From assembly GCA_963995505.1 (NCBI GenBank), contig OZ023184.1:5022001-5086000 (forward strand): DNA of 64,000 bases, in the 5' to 3' direction. The stretch comes from Hypericum androsaemum (Eukaryota; Streptophyta; Magnoliopsida; Malpighiales; Hypericaceae). Below the pieces are notes generated by a model that was not told where the DNA came from, ran no database searches, and saw nothing but the letters and a program-made list of their open reading frames with translations. The stretch's first letter is position 1, and every line of letters begins with the position of its first letter. Position numbers and translations under genes: made by a program. Shown here in pieces: positions 48,681-60,642 of this stretch.

Positions 48681-51600
48681 TAGTATCAACGATAATACCG
48701 TATATACACAAATACACTCGATCTCCTAAATTTTCGTCCTTATACACCAAAAAGAAAATTGAAGGACCTTTATAGCTCTCGTCTCAAACATCAAGTGAAA
48801 ATCGAGGGACCTCCGTACGTTGTTATCATAGTGACACCGGATGTGTCTAGGCATTTGCAAATCTAAGTGGACGACTGAAAAGAATTAAAAGATGTAATTT
48901 GGCATGGGAGAGAAAAAAAAAGCTAAGTGAAGAAACATGTAGGATACCACTCCCTCTTTTATAAGTTGGGAATCTCATCATTGTACAACAACTGCACAAA
49001 CAAATGTCTAAAAAGGGTCCAAATTAAGAGACCCCATGTCCCATGTAATATAAATCATTAAGTTTTTATTGATACCATTTACCGATTAGTATCCGAATCG
49101 ACCGACTAATTCAGGTTTGAACTAGGTAGAATCTTCGAATGAAAACAAAACTCTCTCAATAAATATTTAACATTGTTACATTCTTTATGACTATAACTCG
49201 AGACTTCTTGATAAACTACAACATATAAATCTTTCATTCGGAATCTCTGCAAGTTGACTCATTGGCCAACCCACATTTTGGGTTGCTCTTTCTCCACTGA
49301 GATTATCACATAATTTCTGCGTGGGTTACTCTAGAAGTGGTGTAATTAATTTGGTAATCTTTGTGGTTTTATAACCAGCATCGATTTGAATTAAAAGCAA
49401 CATATTATAAGAAATTTTTAAACATGGTCATATAAAAAGTATTAATTAACTGTTACCTCCGTATTACATAATTAGATGAAAACATCGGATAGATGTGACA
49501 AATACTTCGTTGTGTTTAAAATATTAATTTCCTGATGATGTGAAAAAACAAGGCAGGAAGATGACTCCAAGATACACAACATGATGTTGATTGAGATGAA
49601 TCTTGATTGAATTTTATATGTACATACCATATGACATTGTCTATACTTTCTTGAACACTTAGCGTCCAAGCACCTAAAACACTGCACACTCAATCATACA
49701 GTTATCGGGTTGACTAATTCCAACTTCGAAGCGGATAAAATCGCTCCTGGCCAAATGCAATCCAAAAGTATATGTCTGGACCGATTCCTGAGCTGCAAAT
49801 GATCATAATATGGTAAAGACCAAATTGTTATGTTTGACCTGATGAAGATGGCTTGACATCTTCGTACCTACATCACTGAGATGGTGATGATTATGGGGAT
49901 AACCAGTGAAACCCTATAATTATGTGGATGCCTACTTTATTACTTTTTAATTTTAGTGTCATAGTGCGTCTTTTTCACAAGATAACACTAAAATAATTAC
50001 TTTAAAGTCCTATGATCTTTCCAACAAAGGCTATGCATTAGTGTCACAATCCAATACTTTTATGACATAATAGCGTTTCACTAGTATTTTCCTTTCACGC
50101 CATTCTTTCTGGGTGTGACACGAAGCAAAATTATTAAAAAAGTAACATTAGCCAAGATATTTGTTCTCTACCATTAGGTAAAATCTCCACCTTGGTAGTT
50201 TTGGATCGTATTGGACCCACGAAAATTAATGAATTTTTTAGCACGGGAATAGATGATGATGCATAGTCACACTTAAATTAATTAATAATGAAGTTTGTCT
50301 GATCTTGAATTTGAATTCAAATGTCAAATATTTCTTAAAAAAATTTTGCCTACATTAAATATTTGGATACTATTTGAGTTGAACATAATAGAAACTTTAT
50401 ATTCCGGGTTATTTATCTTCATTCAAACTTTGATTTTTTTTTAAATCATTTCACACCAATTACTTCTAAAATTGTGGCAAGTAAGTTTATTATCTTCCAA
50501 CGTTCTTCCTATTTAATATAAATTATTAATTATATTTTTTTTACTGTACGATCCAGTCAGTATTCCTGCCAATGAATAGATTACATGCTTATGATCACCG
50601 ACTTAATTATTGGAACGAGGCATAAAGGTCAAAAAGGCGATTTTAAAGGCGGATTGATACTTGGCCTGCCTAACAAAGGAGCGCCTGCCCGCTGTTTTAT
50701 TAATAAGCCGATGGTGTGGTACTAATAAGGCCACGTTTTCAAATTATAAGAAGTGGTCGTCGTTAGCTAGTCTTTCTTTATTTTGTCGGATGAATATTCC
50801 GATGGATCCAATAATACAGCAAAATCCTCTTACTCATCCTACCTCGTTGACTCTCCCCGATAATTTAATTCCGAACCCGATAAAAACATAAAATTTGACA
50901 TTAAACGTCGATTTTTAAGTTAAGAGTAATTTATTACTAGTTGATTTACATGTTTGGTAGGTGTTACTCTTATCAAGTCAAATATGATATCTTAAATCTT
51001 GAATACCTAATGCTAACTTGTTATCATTACTTATACCATGCATTTTCTTAATGTTAAAGAAATGAATATAATAATTGTTCAAAATGTTACCCATCAGAAA
51101 AAAAATTGTTCTGGACCCAAAACAATGTTCAAAATGTGAGATCATTAATGAATAGTCTAAAGGAAATTTGGCATAGCTACGACAAAGATTCAAGGTTTGA
51201 TCTAAACAATGTGTAATTTTGATGTAAATAATGAAGAGTGAAATGCTATTATCTTTGAGATCCGATTGCAATCCTAGATAGTTCCATGAAACGAGGATCA
51301 AATGCATTGAATTTTCAACGGCCGGGTCGGAATCCAATTTCCCAACGAAATAAAATAGGTTCCAAATTCCACCCAATAGTCAGAAAAATCGGTTCTTAGC
51401 AAAATTTTCTCAAATTCAAACTGATTATAACTTTTAAATAGTGACTATATTATTAATGAATCGAACACAAAATTTCTTAATTTAATTATAGCAAATCGAT
51501 GATCTTGGTGCTATTGTCTTTTTACAAATTTAGTAACGACTAGTAGAATCCGGCCCCCACGTTTCTAGAAATTGCAGCAGCAGCCACCGAGCTCCGTTAC

Positions 51601-53446
51601 GATGGTAACGATTTTCTCTAATTTGTACTGGGGTCCACTCCACTTCGAAACATGATTTTAATGCGACCAAGCGATGGCGGAAAAACAATAAATTTTATTT
51701 TTTAATAAATAAATTGTATTGCTATTCAAGACCCAAGTTTAATTACATCATCGATATATAGAATATTAACTCTACCTATACTACTAGATAATACATATAT
51801 TGGTAAAAGCAAGATAACTCCTATCAAGTACAATACCAGAGTATTACGAGAAGTACGTCTGAACCATCCTAAATACCAACCCAAAATACAACAAAATAGA
51901 ACAATATTCACCAAACAACCTACCAAGACCACTCGTATTAGTGAGGATAAAAAAGAATGAGACGGGAAGGACCCCGAGCTACGGTCTTGATTTCGTGGAG
52001 GATAAAAGAGACATCTTCATCCTAAGAAAAACTCATAATTATTGTCAAACGCCAAACCTCGATCGTAAGATCTTTTTTAATTGCATTCTCTTCCTCGCCA
52101 AACGCCAAACCAATAAAATTTGTTTTTTTAGGGGAACACGAACCAATATATAAAAGCCCTTAAGTGGGAAAGTCAGCAATCAACTAATCCCCCGAGAGGA
52201 CACCTAATCTAACCTGCTTGCAAAACCAATCAACTAATTAGTTCAGAAGTCTTGGAATGATGATAAGCGAACACAAAGATAAATTCTCCAACAACTTACA
52301 GATACAGATGACAAGGTCTCAACTTACTGATAGAGATGACAAGGTCTGGTGAATCATTTACAAAAGAGTACGCCAGATAACCAATAAAATTTGATGGGTT
52401 CTATTAAATGGGGGAAGAGACGAGGGGCCTAAAAATCAGTTTGTGCCCCTTTGGGGTTGGGTGCGCAAGTGTTGGCCACCTGCACTCGTGGTCCACGTTT
52501 CCAAAAGCAGTGGTTGTAGCCCAAATGGCATGAAACATGTGGCCCTGTCGCACTACCCTGTGGTAACGGCTTTGTCTATTGACACATGTAAAATCTCGTG
52601 TTTTTAGAGTACGAGCACTTAGGCTTATTGTCAAAGGTCGTATTTGACGAAACAGATTAGAAATACATAGTAAATTTTTAGCAGATAGAAGAAAATAAAT
52701 TGAAGAATATGTTTGGTAAAATCAACTAGTAGATAGCATAATTAATTTAATAAATTATATATTTTTTCTTAAATTAACTATTAATTTATAAAATAATCTT
52801 AAATAAAATAATCTAAAATATTTATTTAAAACTAGAATAGTAATAATTTAATATATTACTTATTTTTACTTCTAAATAAATATTTTGATAAAGGACAAAT
52901 GATTAACTTATTGAATATATTAATTTATGACATTTGGTTGGAGATAAAAATAAGAATAAGAAAACTAAGACCATGTCAATATTTTGAAAGAGAGAGAAAA
53001 AATATTTGTAATTATGTGATTTTGCATTTAATCTAATTGAATTTTTCTAAAACTCATTACAATTATTATATGTGTAATGATATTGATCATTTTAATAATT
53101 ATCTACAAGAATATAAATGTCCAGTGACTTCTGAAACAAATTAAATAAATTTAGTAAATTTGATTTGTATTATAAATAAATTATGAGTAACTTTCAAAGT
53201 TTTTATTCCCATAGAAATAAATTTACAGTAGAAAATTTAACAAAACTATTTTTTAAAAATGGACAAAACAGTTTTCTAATATAGTAGAAGATTGGATAAC
53301 TACCTAATCTACACGTAGTACAGCTATCTATCCAAATCTACCATGTACTCCTCCAAACTATTTCAACAAACAAAGCCAAAGTTAATCAAAAATTTTGAAT
53401 TTAAGTTTTGAAAATCATTAAATTTTATAAAATTGGTAAAAAATAG

Positions 53447-53590
53447 GTAACAGTTCACTTTAGTGCCAAGTAATTTTTTCAATTTGCACGCCGCTACCAT
53501 GTAGCTCAAAATGTTCGACCACGTGATTGAAAATTTTCAAATTGACACTCAACTTTTTAAATAATTTTTAGGAAAAGGTATCCCTAAGTA
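53447..53590. mobile_element. Single terminal-repeat remnant related to Pack-MULE 1
   Basis: CAGTTCACTTTAGTGCC, CAATTTGCAC and GCTACCATGTAGCTCAAAATG line up in order with the TIR of the element at 11171-12308 (TTTACTTTAATACC, AAATTTACAC, ACTACCATGTGGTTTAAAATG). I found no partner end nearby, so it appears to be a broken element. Confidence 0.55.
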
Positions 53591-54659
53591 TAATTAATTA
53601 TAAATTGAAAAATAAACCAGAAAAAATGAAAAATATTACAAGAGTTGGGAAATGTGTGTTTCCATATATATTTTTCTGATTTGTTTCAGCAAATAATTTA
53701 AAACCAAACTTTTTTGTTCTAATCATACTTGGGGATATTTTTGTCAAAAAAATTTAAATACTGAGATGTCAACAAAATAAACACATGTCACTCAGTCGAA
53801 TATTTGAAAACTACAAATAAAAAAATACAACAATACAAAAAAATATTTTCATAATGCACGAGGTCGTGTCTGATTCTTAGCTAGATTAGTCCATCTGAAA
53901 GATGTTCTTCATAAGCTTCGATCTCCAATTAAATATGGCCCTTTGGTGGACATGGGCAAATTCAGCTTGTAGGTATCATCTGATTCGATATAATTGATAA
54001 AAATAAACTGAATATAGTTGGCAGCGGATATTTCAAAAAAAATTATAACGTGAAAATTAATCATATCAGCATCTTATTAAAAAATTAAATTTCCAGTTCG
54101 ATTTAGATAATTAAAAAATATGGATAGTTAATAAAAAATATATGTTTGTAATTAAAAAATTTTGGACTTTGCCACGTGGATAACTAATAATTTTATATGA
54201 ATGTGTGTTGGAGTATGGATTTACATCGGTTATACTGTCGATAAATTGTGTAATGGTCAACAATTTGTAGCCAAAGGGCATATAATGTAAAGATTGTTTA
54301 AGGAAGTCTGAGAGTTCAAATATTGACATGTGTAATCTAATTATGTTGTAAAATTTACCTAAAAACACGTTGATGTCCATCGGCGGGCTTCTGACTCTCA
54401 CATTAAAACCAACACCACTTAAATTAATTGGTAAATTTTTTTACATTTAAACCTGTCTTTGAATTAGAATCTTAAAAAATCAGTGGAGCATTAAAATGGA
54501 AACGATCCGATGACGTCACCGTAAGATTTTTATCGCGCTAATAGAGAGGCAAAATTGGGTTTTTTTTCTGTTTGGTGTTACTATTCAGCACATTTTGTCA
54601 AAAAGGAGTCTAATTTTAAAGTATTGTAGGAGTGGTGTCCACGTGGCACGGATGTCAAA

Positions 54660-54692
54660 AAAAGTCGGATCTTGGACCAAGATCTGACTTTT
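54660..54692. repeat. Palindrome of the GTCGGATCTTGG motif
   Basis: GTCGGATCTTGG and CCAAGATCTGAC are separated by one base and flanked by A- and T-runs. One mismatch. Confidence 0.85.
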
Positions 54693-55002
54693 TTCGTCGG
54701 ATGACCAAGATCCGAATTTTTTTTACAAATCTATCATCCGGCCAAAAAAGTCCAAGATCCGACTTTTTTGGTCGGATCTTGGTAGATAAGATATCCGCCG
54801 AAATCTTCAAAAAAATTGGGTAAAATGTCTGTAAGGTGTTACTGTTCATGGCATATTGTAAAAATGGTGTTCGGTTTTCATGTATTGCAGATTTTGTGTC
54901 CACGTGGGACGGATGACTTTTTTTGTCAGATCTTGGTAAACTAGACATTACACGCGTTTGGGTTTGGTGGTAGAAGGTGATACTTTTTAATCAATGGTCA
55001 TA

Positions 55003-55013
55003 GGTTCGATTCC
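55003..55013 (+). promoter_or_regulatory. tRNA-like B-box (Pol III type 2) in the composite element
   Basis: GGTTCGATTCC equals the consensus GGTTCGANTCC. It lies 35-40 bases after an A-box-like TTGGTGGTAGAAGG (about 54965). A T-arm-like stem is better kept in the copy at 56596. Confidence 0.5.
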
Positions 55014-55106
55014 AACTTCTTACAATCTTGTTTTTAATTTTTACTATCCAAAATAAATATTATATTAAATAAATTAAATTGTAATAATTAGACAAGTAAT
55101 TCTTGA

Positions 55107-55160
55107 TAGCCAAATTGGTCTAAGTTGTGATCTTTGGACCTAAGGTCATACGTTCAATAC
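55107..55160 (+). promoter_or_regulatory. Second tRNA-like module in the composite element
   Basis: TAGCCAAATTGG resembles a tRNA A-box (TAGCNNAGTTGG). About 45 bases on, CGTTCAATAC resembles a decayed B-box. Inverted copies start at 56079 and 57213. Confidence 0.4.
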
Positions 55161-55472
55161 TTGATATTGATAATTTTTTTATCCCTTAGTTTTACTAAAT
55201 CATTCACCCTAATTTCGTTTTAATATTAATCATTCACTAATATTTCATATTCACCAATTTTTAAAACGAAGTGATAAAAAAATTATGGTGAATATTAAAT
55301 CATTCACTAATATTAGAATAAAATTGGTCAAAATTTTTGCAGCTCTCATTATCAATAACCACCCTAAAAAATTAGATTAAAAAAAAGGGGAAAATAAGTA
55401 ATTAGATTAAGTTGGCATTGTATTTGGACATGGGGTTTAAGACAAAATGAAGAAAACTTGCAATAATAATAC

Positions 55473-55550
55473 CTGGGTGGGTTTAGTCTCTTGAACAGCT
55501 TTTCGTATTCATCATCCACGTCTCCTGAGCAGCCATCGAGCAAAGATAAT
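55473..55550 (-). pseudogene. Captured exon fragment, resembling ACR (ACT-domain repeat) proteins
   Basis: On the minus strand one open frame reads LSLLDGCSGDVDDEYEKLFK and RLNPPR, followed by GTATTA as a splice donor. Plant ACR proteins commonly start with a DxEYExLxxRxNPPRV segment. It is a GC-richer island in AT-rich repeats inside the composite TIR element. Only one short exon; the assignment is tentative. Confidence 0.4.
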
Positions 55551-56172
55551 CAGTTTAATATTCACCAATTTTTAAAACGAAGTGATAAAAAAATTATGGT
55601 GAATATTAAATCATTCACTAATATTAAAATAAAATTGGTGAATATTAAAAATTCTGGTGAATATTAAATCACTTTGTGAATGATCGGTATTAAAATATTA
55701 GTGAATGATTAATATTAAAATAAAATTATGGTGAATGATTTAGTAAAACGAAGGGATAATAAAAAAAATGTCAAAGTCAAGTATTAAAAAAATTGTCAAA
55801 ATTAAGTATTAAAAAACTCGATTATAATAGATTAAAAAAATTATGTGACCAATTACCAATTATAATGGATAAAAAATAATTTTTTAATTAAAAAACTTAT
55901 TTGACCAATTACTGATTATAATATATAAAAAATGTTGATAAAAAAATGTATTTGACCAATTACCAATTATAATGGATAAACAAATAATTTTATTAAAAAA
56001 TAAGTTTTTTATCAAAAAAAAGTCCAACTCAAGTATTGAACCTATAACCTTAGGACCACAACTTAGACCAAATTGGCTATGAAGAATTCATTGTCTATTT
56101 ATTACAATTTAATATATTTTATATTATAGTTATGTTGATAGTAAAAACAAGATTGTAAAAATGTTGGTAGAA

Positions 56173-56183
56173 GGAATCGAACC
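56173..56183 (-). promoter_or_regulatory. tRNA-like B-box, inverted copy
   Basis: Reverse complement reads GGTTCGATTCC, 45-50 bases after GGCTTGGTGGTGAAG on the minus strand. Confidence 0.5.
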
Positions 56184-56346
56184 AATGACCAAAGAGTGAG
56201 ATGTGGGCGTCTTCACCACCAAGCCAGAAGCGCACTATGGTTATTTTACCAAGATCCGACTTTTTAAGTCAGATTTTGCCAAGAACCGACTTTTTAAGTT
56301 GGATGATAGATTCGCCAAAAAAAGTCGGATCTTGGTCATCTGACAT

Positions 56347-56381
56347 AAAAAGTCGGATCTTGGTCCAAGATCCGACTTTTT
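56347..56381. repeat. Perfect 35-bp palindrome
   Basis: AAAAAGTCGGATCTTGG and its exact complement, separated by a single T. Confidence 0.95.
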
Positions 56382-56595
56382 TTGGCGTCCGTGCCACGTG
56401 GACACCGCGTTCGCAATACTTTAAATTCTGACACTTTTTTTACAAAATATCATGAATAGTAACACCATTCAGACAAAAAACTCAAAAAATTCGGATGACC
56501 AAGATCCGACATAATACGTCGGATCTTGGTAAAATAGACATAACATGCGTTTTGTCTTGGTGGTAGAAGGTGCTATTTTTTACTCAATGGTCATA

Positions 56596-56606
56596 GGTTC
56601 GATTCC
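56596..56606 (+). promoter_or_regulatory. tRNA-like B-box, third copy
   Basis: GGTTCGATTCC within ATAGGTTCGATTCCTAC, which can pair TAGG with CCTA as a T-arm. An A-box-like TTGGTGGTAGAAGG lies about 40 bases upstream. Confidence 0.5.
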
Positions 56607-57306
56607 TACTTCTTACAATCTTGCTTTTAATTTTTACTATCCAACCGAAATATTATATTAAATAAATTATATTGTAATAAAGTTGTGGTCTTTAGACCTA
56701 AGGTCACAAGTTCAATACTCAACTTTTGCAATTTTTTTATCACTTCGTTTTACTAAATCATTCACTAATATTAAATTTTTTTTTTATTAAATATGGTGAA
56801 TATTAAAAATTATGGTGAACATTAAATCACTTCGTGAATGATCGGTGTTGAAATTATGGTGAATGATTTAGTAAAATAAAATTATGGTGAATGATTTAGT
56901 AAAACGAAGTGATAAAAAAATTATCAAAGATTAATTTAGTAAAACGAAGTGATAAAAAAATTATGGTGAATATTAAATCATTCACTAATACTAAAACAAA
57001 TTTGTTGAATATTAAAAATTATGGTGAATATTAAATCACTTCGTGAATGATCGGTGTTGAAATTATGGTGAATGATTTAGTAAAACGAAGTGATAAAAAT
57101 TTTGAACTTATGGTGAATGATTTAGTAAAACGAAGTGATAAAAAAATTATCAAAGTCAAATATTGAACTTATGACCTTAGGTCCAAAGACCACAACTTAA
57201 ACCAATTTGGCTATCAAAAATTACTTGTCTAACTTTTACAGTTGAATTTATTTAATATAATATTTCTGTTGGATAGTAAAAATTAAAAGCAAGATTGCAA
57301 GAAGTA

Positions 57307-57317
57307 GGAATCGAACC
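57307..57317 (-). promoter_or_regulatory. tRNA-like B-box, fourth copy
   Basis: The complement of GGAATCGAACC gives GGTTCGATTCC, with the same upstream A-box-like sequence on the minus strand (CTTGGTGGTAGAAGG). Confidence 0.5.
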
Positions 57318-57421
57318 TATGACCATTGAGTAAAAAATGGCACCTTCTACCACCAAGACGAAACGCATATCATGTCTATTTTTTTGAAGATTTCAGATAT
57401 CTTATCTACCAAGATCCGACC

Positions 57422-57458
57422 AAAAAAGTCGGATCTTGGACCAAGATCCGACTTTTTT
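57422..57458. repeat. Perfect 37-bp palindrome
   Basis: AAAAAAGTCGGATCTTGG and its exact complement around one central base. Confidence 0.95.
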
Positions 57459-57648
57459 GGCCGGATGATAGATTTGCCAAAGAAAGTCGGATCTTAGTCA
57501 TCCGACGAAAGATGTCGGATCTTGGACCAAGATCTGACTTTTTTTGGCGTCCATGCCACGTGGACACCACTCCTGCAATACTTTAAAATCGGATTTCTTT
57601 TTGACAAAATATGATGAATAGTAATACCAAATAGAAAAAAAAAAACCC

Positions 57649-58117
57649 GCAAAATACGCGTCACAATCCATTCCGTACTTACACGCTACCCTCGTAAGAA
57701 AAGCGATGGCTCGACGGACCGTGCTCGAACTGACACCGTCCGATCACAATCGGGGACGAGTAAGCGAGTGATCCTACGGTGGATAATGAGTTACACACGC
57801 AACCGGCACGCTCGTGGATTCTACGGAAAACGACCGGGAAAAGCTGACAGTGGAAAGGACGGAAACTTGCAGGAAGATACTGTCAGAGGAAACGCAAATC
57901 CACGAACGTATCATCTTTGATCGGACCAAAGTCCAACAATAAATTCGGATTTACTTAGCCAGATTGTATTTAACCCTGTACCGCATTTGAAGAAAATCTG
58001 ACAGCGATCGTTTAATTATTATGTTGAAGACATAAACTCGAGACAAATGTTGTAAACTAATTTGTGAATTTAAGTTTGTATCTCGTTAATAAGGATGTAT
58101 ATTTTCTAAATAATAAT
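57649..58117. other. Spacer, no gene recognised
   Basis: Moderately GC-rich to about 57920, then AT-rich. No domain or RNA recognised. Confidence 0.35.
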
Positions 58118-58400
58118 TGTTAAGAATTCAGCAACTTAGAGAACAAAACGCACAAAGAACACGGACGCAAGAGATAACGTAGTTTGGCCTAATACCTACG
58201 TCCATGGAGAGAACAGAAAACTTTTGTTGATGAGTTTCTGAGCCACAAAGCCATACAAAACATTAGGGTAACATGTCTTTATATAGAGGCAAATTCCTAT
58301 ACATCAAGTAAGCTGTCTAGGTCAAATTAAGAGTCCAAAACCTAGTCCAAATAGAACAGGAAACAAGTCCATAAATCGTTTCCTCTTCAATTTCTCGACA
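58118..58400 (-). repeat. 3' LTR of the deleted copia element
   Basis: On the plus strand begins TGTTAAGAATTCAGC and ends TTTCTCGACA. Confidence 0.88.
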
Positions 58401-59199
58401 TCTCTAATAATCTCCACCTTGGCGAGAAATCATCTTGTGGACGAACCATGAAGCTCCATCCGAACTTCAACAAATTTCAATTTGATGAAATACCGCCCCA
58501 TGAAGAACCATGAGAACTTGAGAAACCAAACCGACTCTACCAACTCCACCTTGACCATAGATACACCACCATCAATAATACCATCTCAACTTTCTCTCTT
58601 CCTTTTTCGTTCAATCACTTGGAGCCAGCCCCAAGCTTGAGCAACTCCCGAGCTTGCTTGGCGTATTTTCTCCAAACTCCATCGAACCCCAACTAGCAAG
58701 TCCACCTGCTGAAGCAACCTTGCGACCAATAGACGCGTCCTCTATTCTCCGGTCAGCCCCATGCTCCGCAACCTCGAACTGCTTCTCTGCTGGACCTTCT
58801 TGCCTCAAACCAATGCTACTTGCTATAGCATTCAACGGACAACCTTTTGTTCCACCAAGTAGAACCCTAGACATCTCATGAAGTCTACCGTTCAGCCTTG
58901 AGTGAGATACCCGATTTGCCCGTGGTGCTACCAACGGCTTCGCATTCCCCATACAAAATCTACCCAACACCTTTAACGTGCACATCCCTTTAGACAACCA
59001 TAGCAGGGTCCAGCTAACAATATTTTTCCGAGACAACTATGGCTCTTTGCCAACCATGCCTCCACGAAATAACCATAACTTGCTATCCATATCTCCGCGA
59101 ATCCCAACTGTACTCAAACCATCCATGTCAAGCCTTTGCTCTCTCATACGAACCAAACTCATATGACCTGAGTTTTTGCCAACTCCTTCAGACTCATTG

Positions 59200-59777
59200 A
59201 TGTGACTCTACCTACAACAATGTGCCTCCCTAACCTGTAGGTATTCTCTTTCACCCTTCATTCCTACCATCGCATCCTTCTCCACCTTTATTAGCCTACC
59301 TTTATAACTATCACTGTTATAATCCAAAGTCCTTAACGAAAAGAGATTACCAGGATGCATTAGACTTGATGAGACATAAAGTCAGTCACCATCCGACCCG
59401 TCTGAACATGTGGCCATAGTTGTGGATGCCGATCCTTTCTCATTGTCTTGATTCTCAGTTCGTTCTGGATAGTCCCCTTTATATACCCTTCTCCGCACTT
59501 GAAGCCACTTCCATCGAACTTCTTTGACTCCAACCTGGATCCTCTTTCATAATCCAGCTGGTGGCTCCTCATCATCCGCCAAGCACAAGCGAATCTTCGC
59601 TACCGCCTTGGCCTCCAACTCCTCCCACTCTTGCTCCTCCATATTCGGAGGCTTCTTTCCTGAGAGGGCGATGACCATCCCTTGTTGCATGAGGAGATCC
59701 TTGACACGCCTTTGTCATAACCTAAAATTTGATGAACCATCGAACTTCACAAGAGCAAACTTTGCGCCGTCCGACAT
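59200..59777 (-). pseudogene. copia gag and pre-integrase fragment
   Basis: From the ATG at 59777 the minus strand reads MSDGAKFALVKFDGSSNF, then a stop, QRRVKDLLMQQGMVIALSGK and EELEAKAVAKIRLCLADD, typical of copia gag near its N-terminus. Further on, NLFSLRTLDYNSDSYKGRLI and MKGERENTYRLGRHIVVG correspond to the segment before integrase. The join between them skips the rest of gag and the protease. Confidence 0.75.
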
Positions 59778-59804
59778 CCTCCAACCTTAGCTCTTGATAC
59801 CACT

Positions 59805-60082
59805 TGTTATGAATTCAGCAACTAGAGAACAAAACGCGCAAAGAATACGGACGCAAGAGTTTACGTGGTTCGGCCTAATGCCTACGTCCACGGAGAGAAC
59901 GAAGAACTTTTATTGATGAGTTTCGGAGCCACAAAGCCATACAAAACCTTAGGGTAACATGCCTTTATATAGAGGCAAATTCTTGTACATCAAGTAAGCT
60001 ATCTAGGTCAAATTAGGAGTCCAAAACCTAGTCCAAATAGATTAGGAAATAAGTCCACAAATCGTTTCCTCTTCAATCTCCA
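59805..60082 (-). repeat. 5' LTR of the deleted copia element
   Basis: Matches 58118-58391 closely. Its outer end diverges after CTTCAATCTCC. Confidence 0.85.
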
Positions 60083-60633
60083 AATATTTTTTTTTTATTT
60101 TTTCACATTTTGCTAAAACTGTTTGAATCTAAAACGTGTTTAAATTTTCATATCGCTTGCTAACTGAATTCTTATTTTTCATTTAAAATATTTAATATTT
60201 ATTAGAAACTTCCCCTATTAAATTATCAAGAATCTTGCCCACTAATTTTTCTGCGTGTGAAAAATACCGAGCAGGTAGCAATAGTATACATGTAATATAC
60301 AAAGAATATCCATCATTTTCAGCATCCAGAGTAATAACGACTCTCCAAAAGAAATTGAAAATGATTCCAATGATTTAGATTATAGTCGTAGGCTAAGGTT
60401 TGCAACGCAGCCACAGCTCTCTACTACAGTTAGGCCTAAAGGATCTCCGATTCCTTTATTTGAACCAGAGAAAAATCGTCGCTCTGAGTTTTAAATATGA
60501 ATTAAAAAAAATAAAAAACACCTATAAAAATTGAAAAAAACAGGTGTCAGCTTGAGATGGGCTAAACTATCATTTCACGCGGACAACGGGCGAGGGTCAA
60601 GGACGACCAAAATTTTCTAATGGCTAGACATTA
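60083..60633. other. AT-rich spacer, no gene recognised
   Basis: Nothing recognised. Confidence 0.35.
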
Positions 60634-60642
60634 AATTTTTTT

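Larger units (their letters stand above)
45066..53440. other. 8.4-kb intergenic region, no gene recognised
   Basis: The first 200 bases should hold the ALMT promoter and leader. The rest is AT-rich, with only short unconvincing open frames on either strand. Two similar stretches at about 45455-45600 and 48530-48680 share ATAAGTAAAATTTTATT, TCTCA(C/T)TAAAAT and TCTAC blocks and look like copies of one dispersed 3'-end repeat. I recognise no other element. Confidence 0.4.
54557..57648. mobile_element. Composite long-TIR element with alternating inverted units
   Basis: The outer ends are inverted repeats: GGGTTTTTTTTCTGTTTGG at 54557 and its near complement ending at 57648. They continue through TTTTAAAGTATTG and GTGTCCACGTGG, and further in through tRNA-like sequence, for over 600 bp. 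The flanks GCAAAATT (54549-54556) and GCAAAATA (57649-57656) match at 7 of 8. Inside are two more terminal units, so the order is forward, reverse, forward, reverse. About 17 copies of GATCTTGG or its complement occur. The middle is an AT-rich set of repeats with a small captured exon. There is no transposase; superfamily uncertain (hAT or Mutator-like by target size). Confidence 0.7.
58118..60082 (-). mobile_element. copia element with internal deletion
   Basis: LTRs at 58118-58400 and 59805-60082, the same family as the solo LTR at 37455. On the minus strand the primer site TGGTATCAAGAG (59802-59791) follows the 5' LTR. The interior begins with a gag and then jumps to a short pre-integrase piece; RT, RNase H and most of integrase are absent. 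GGTGGAGATTATT before the 3' LTR (58401-58425) is the likely polypurine region. No clear target duplication; the outer end near 60082 is altered. Confidence 0.88.

Noticed and set aside
54960..55020. Genuine tRNA gene
   Set aside because: The B-box is perfect but I cannot fold a full cloverleaf with a 7-bp acceptor stem; called only tRNA-like.
58611..59036. Minus-strand 141-codon open frame as a separate gene
   Set aside because: It lies between the LTRs of the deleted copia element and has no independent domain; part of the decayed interior.
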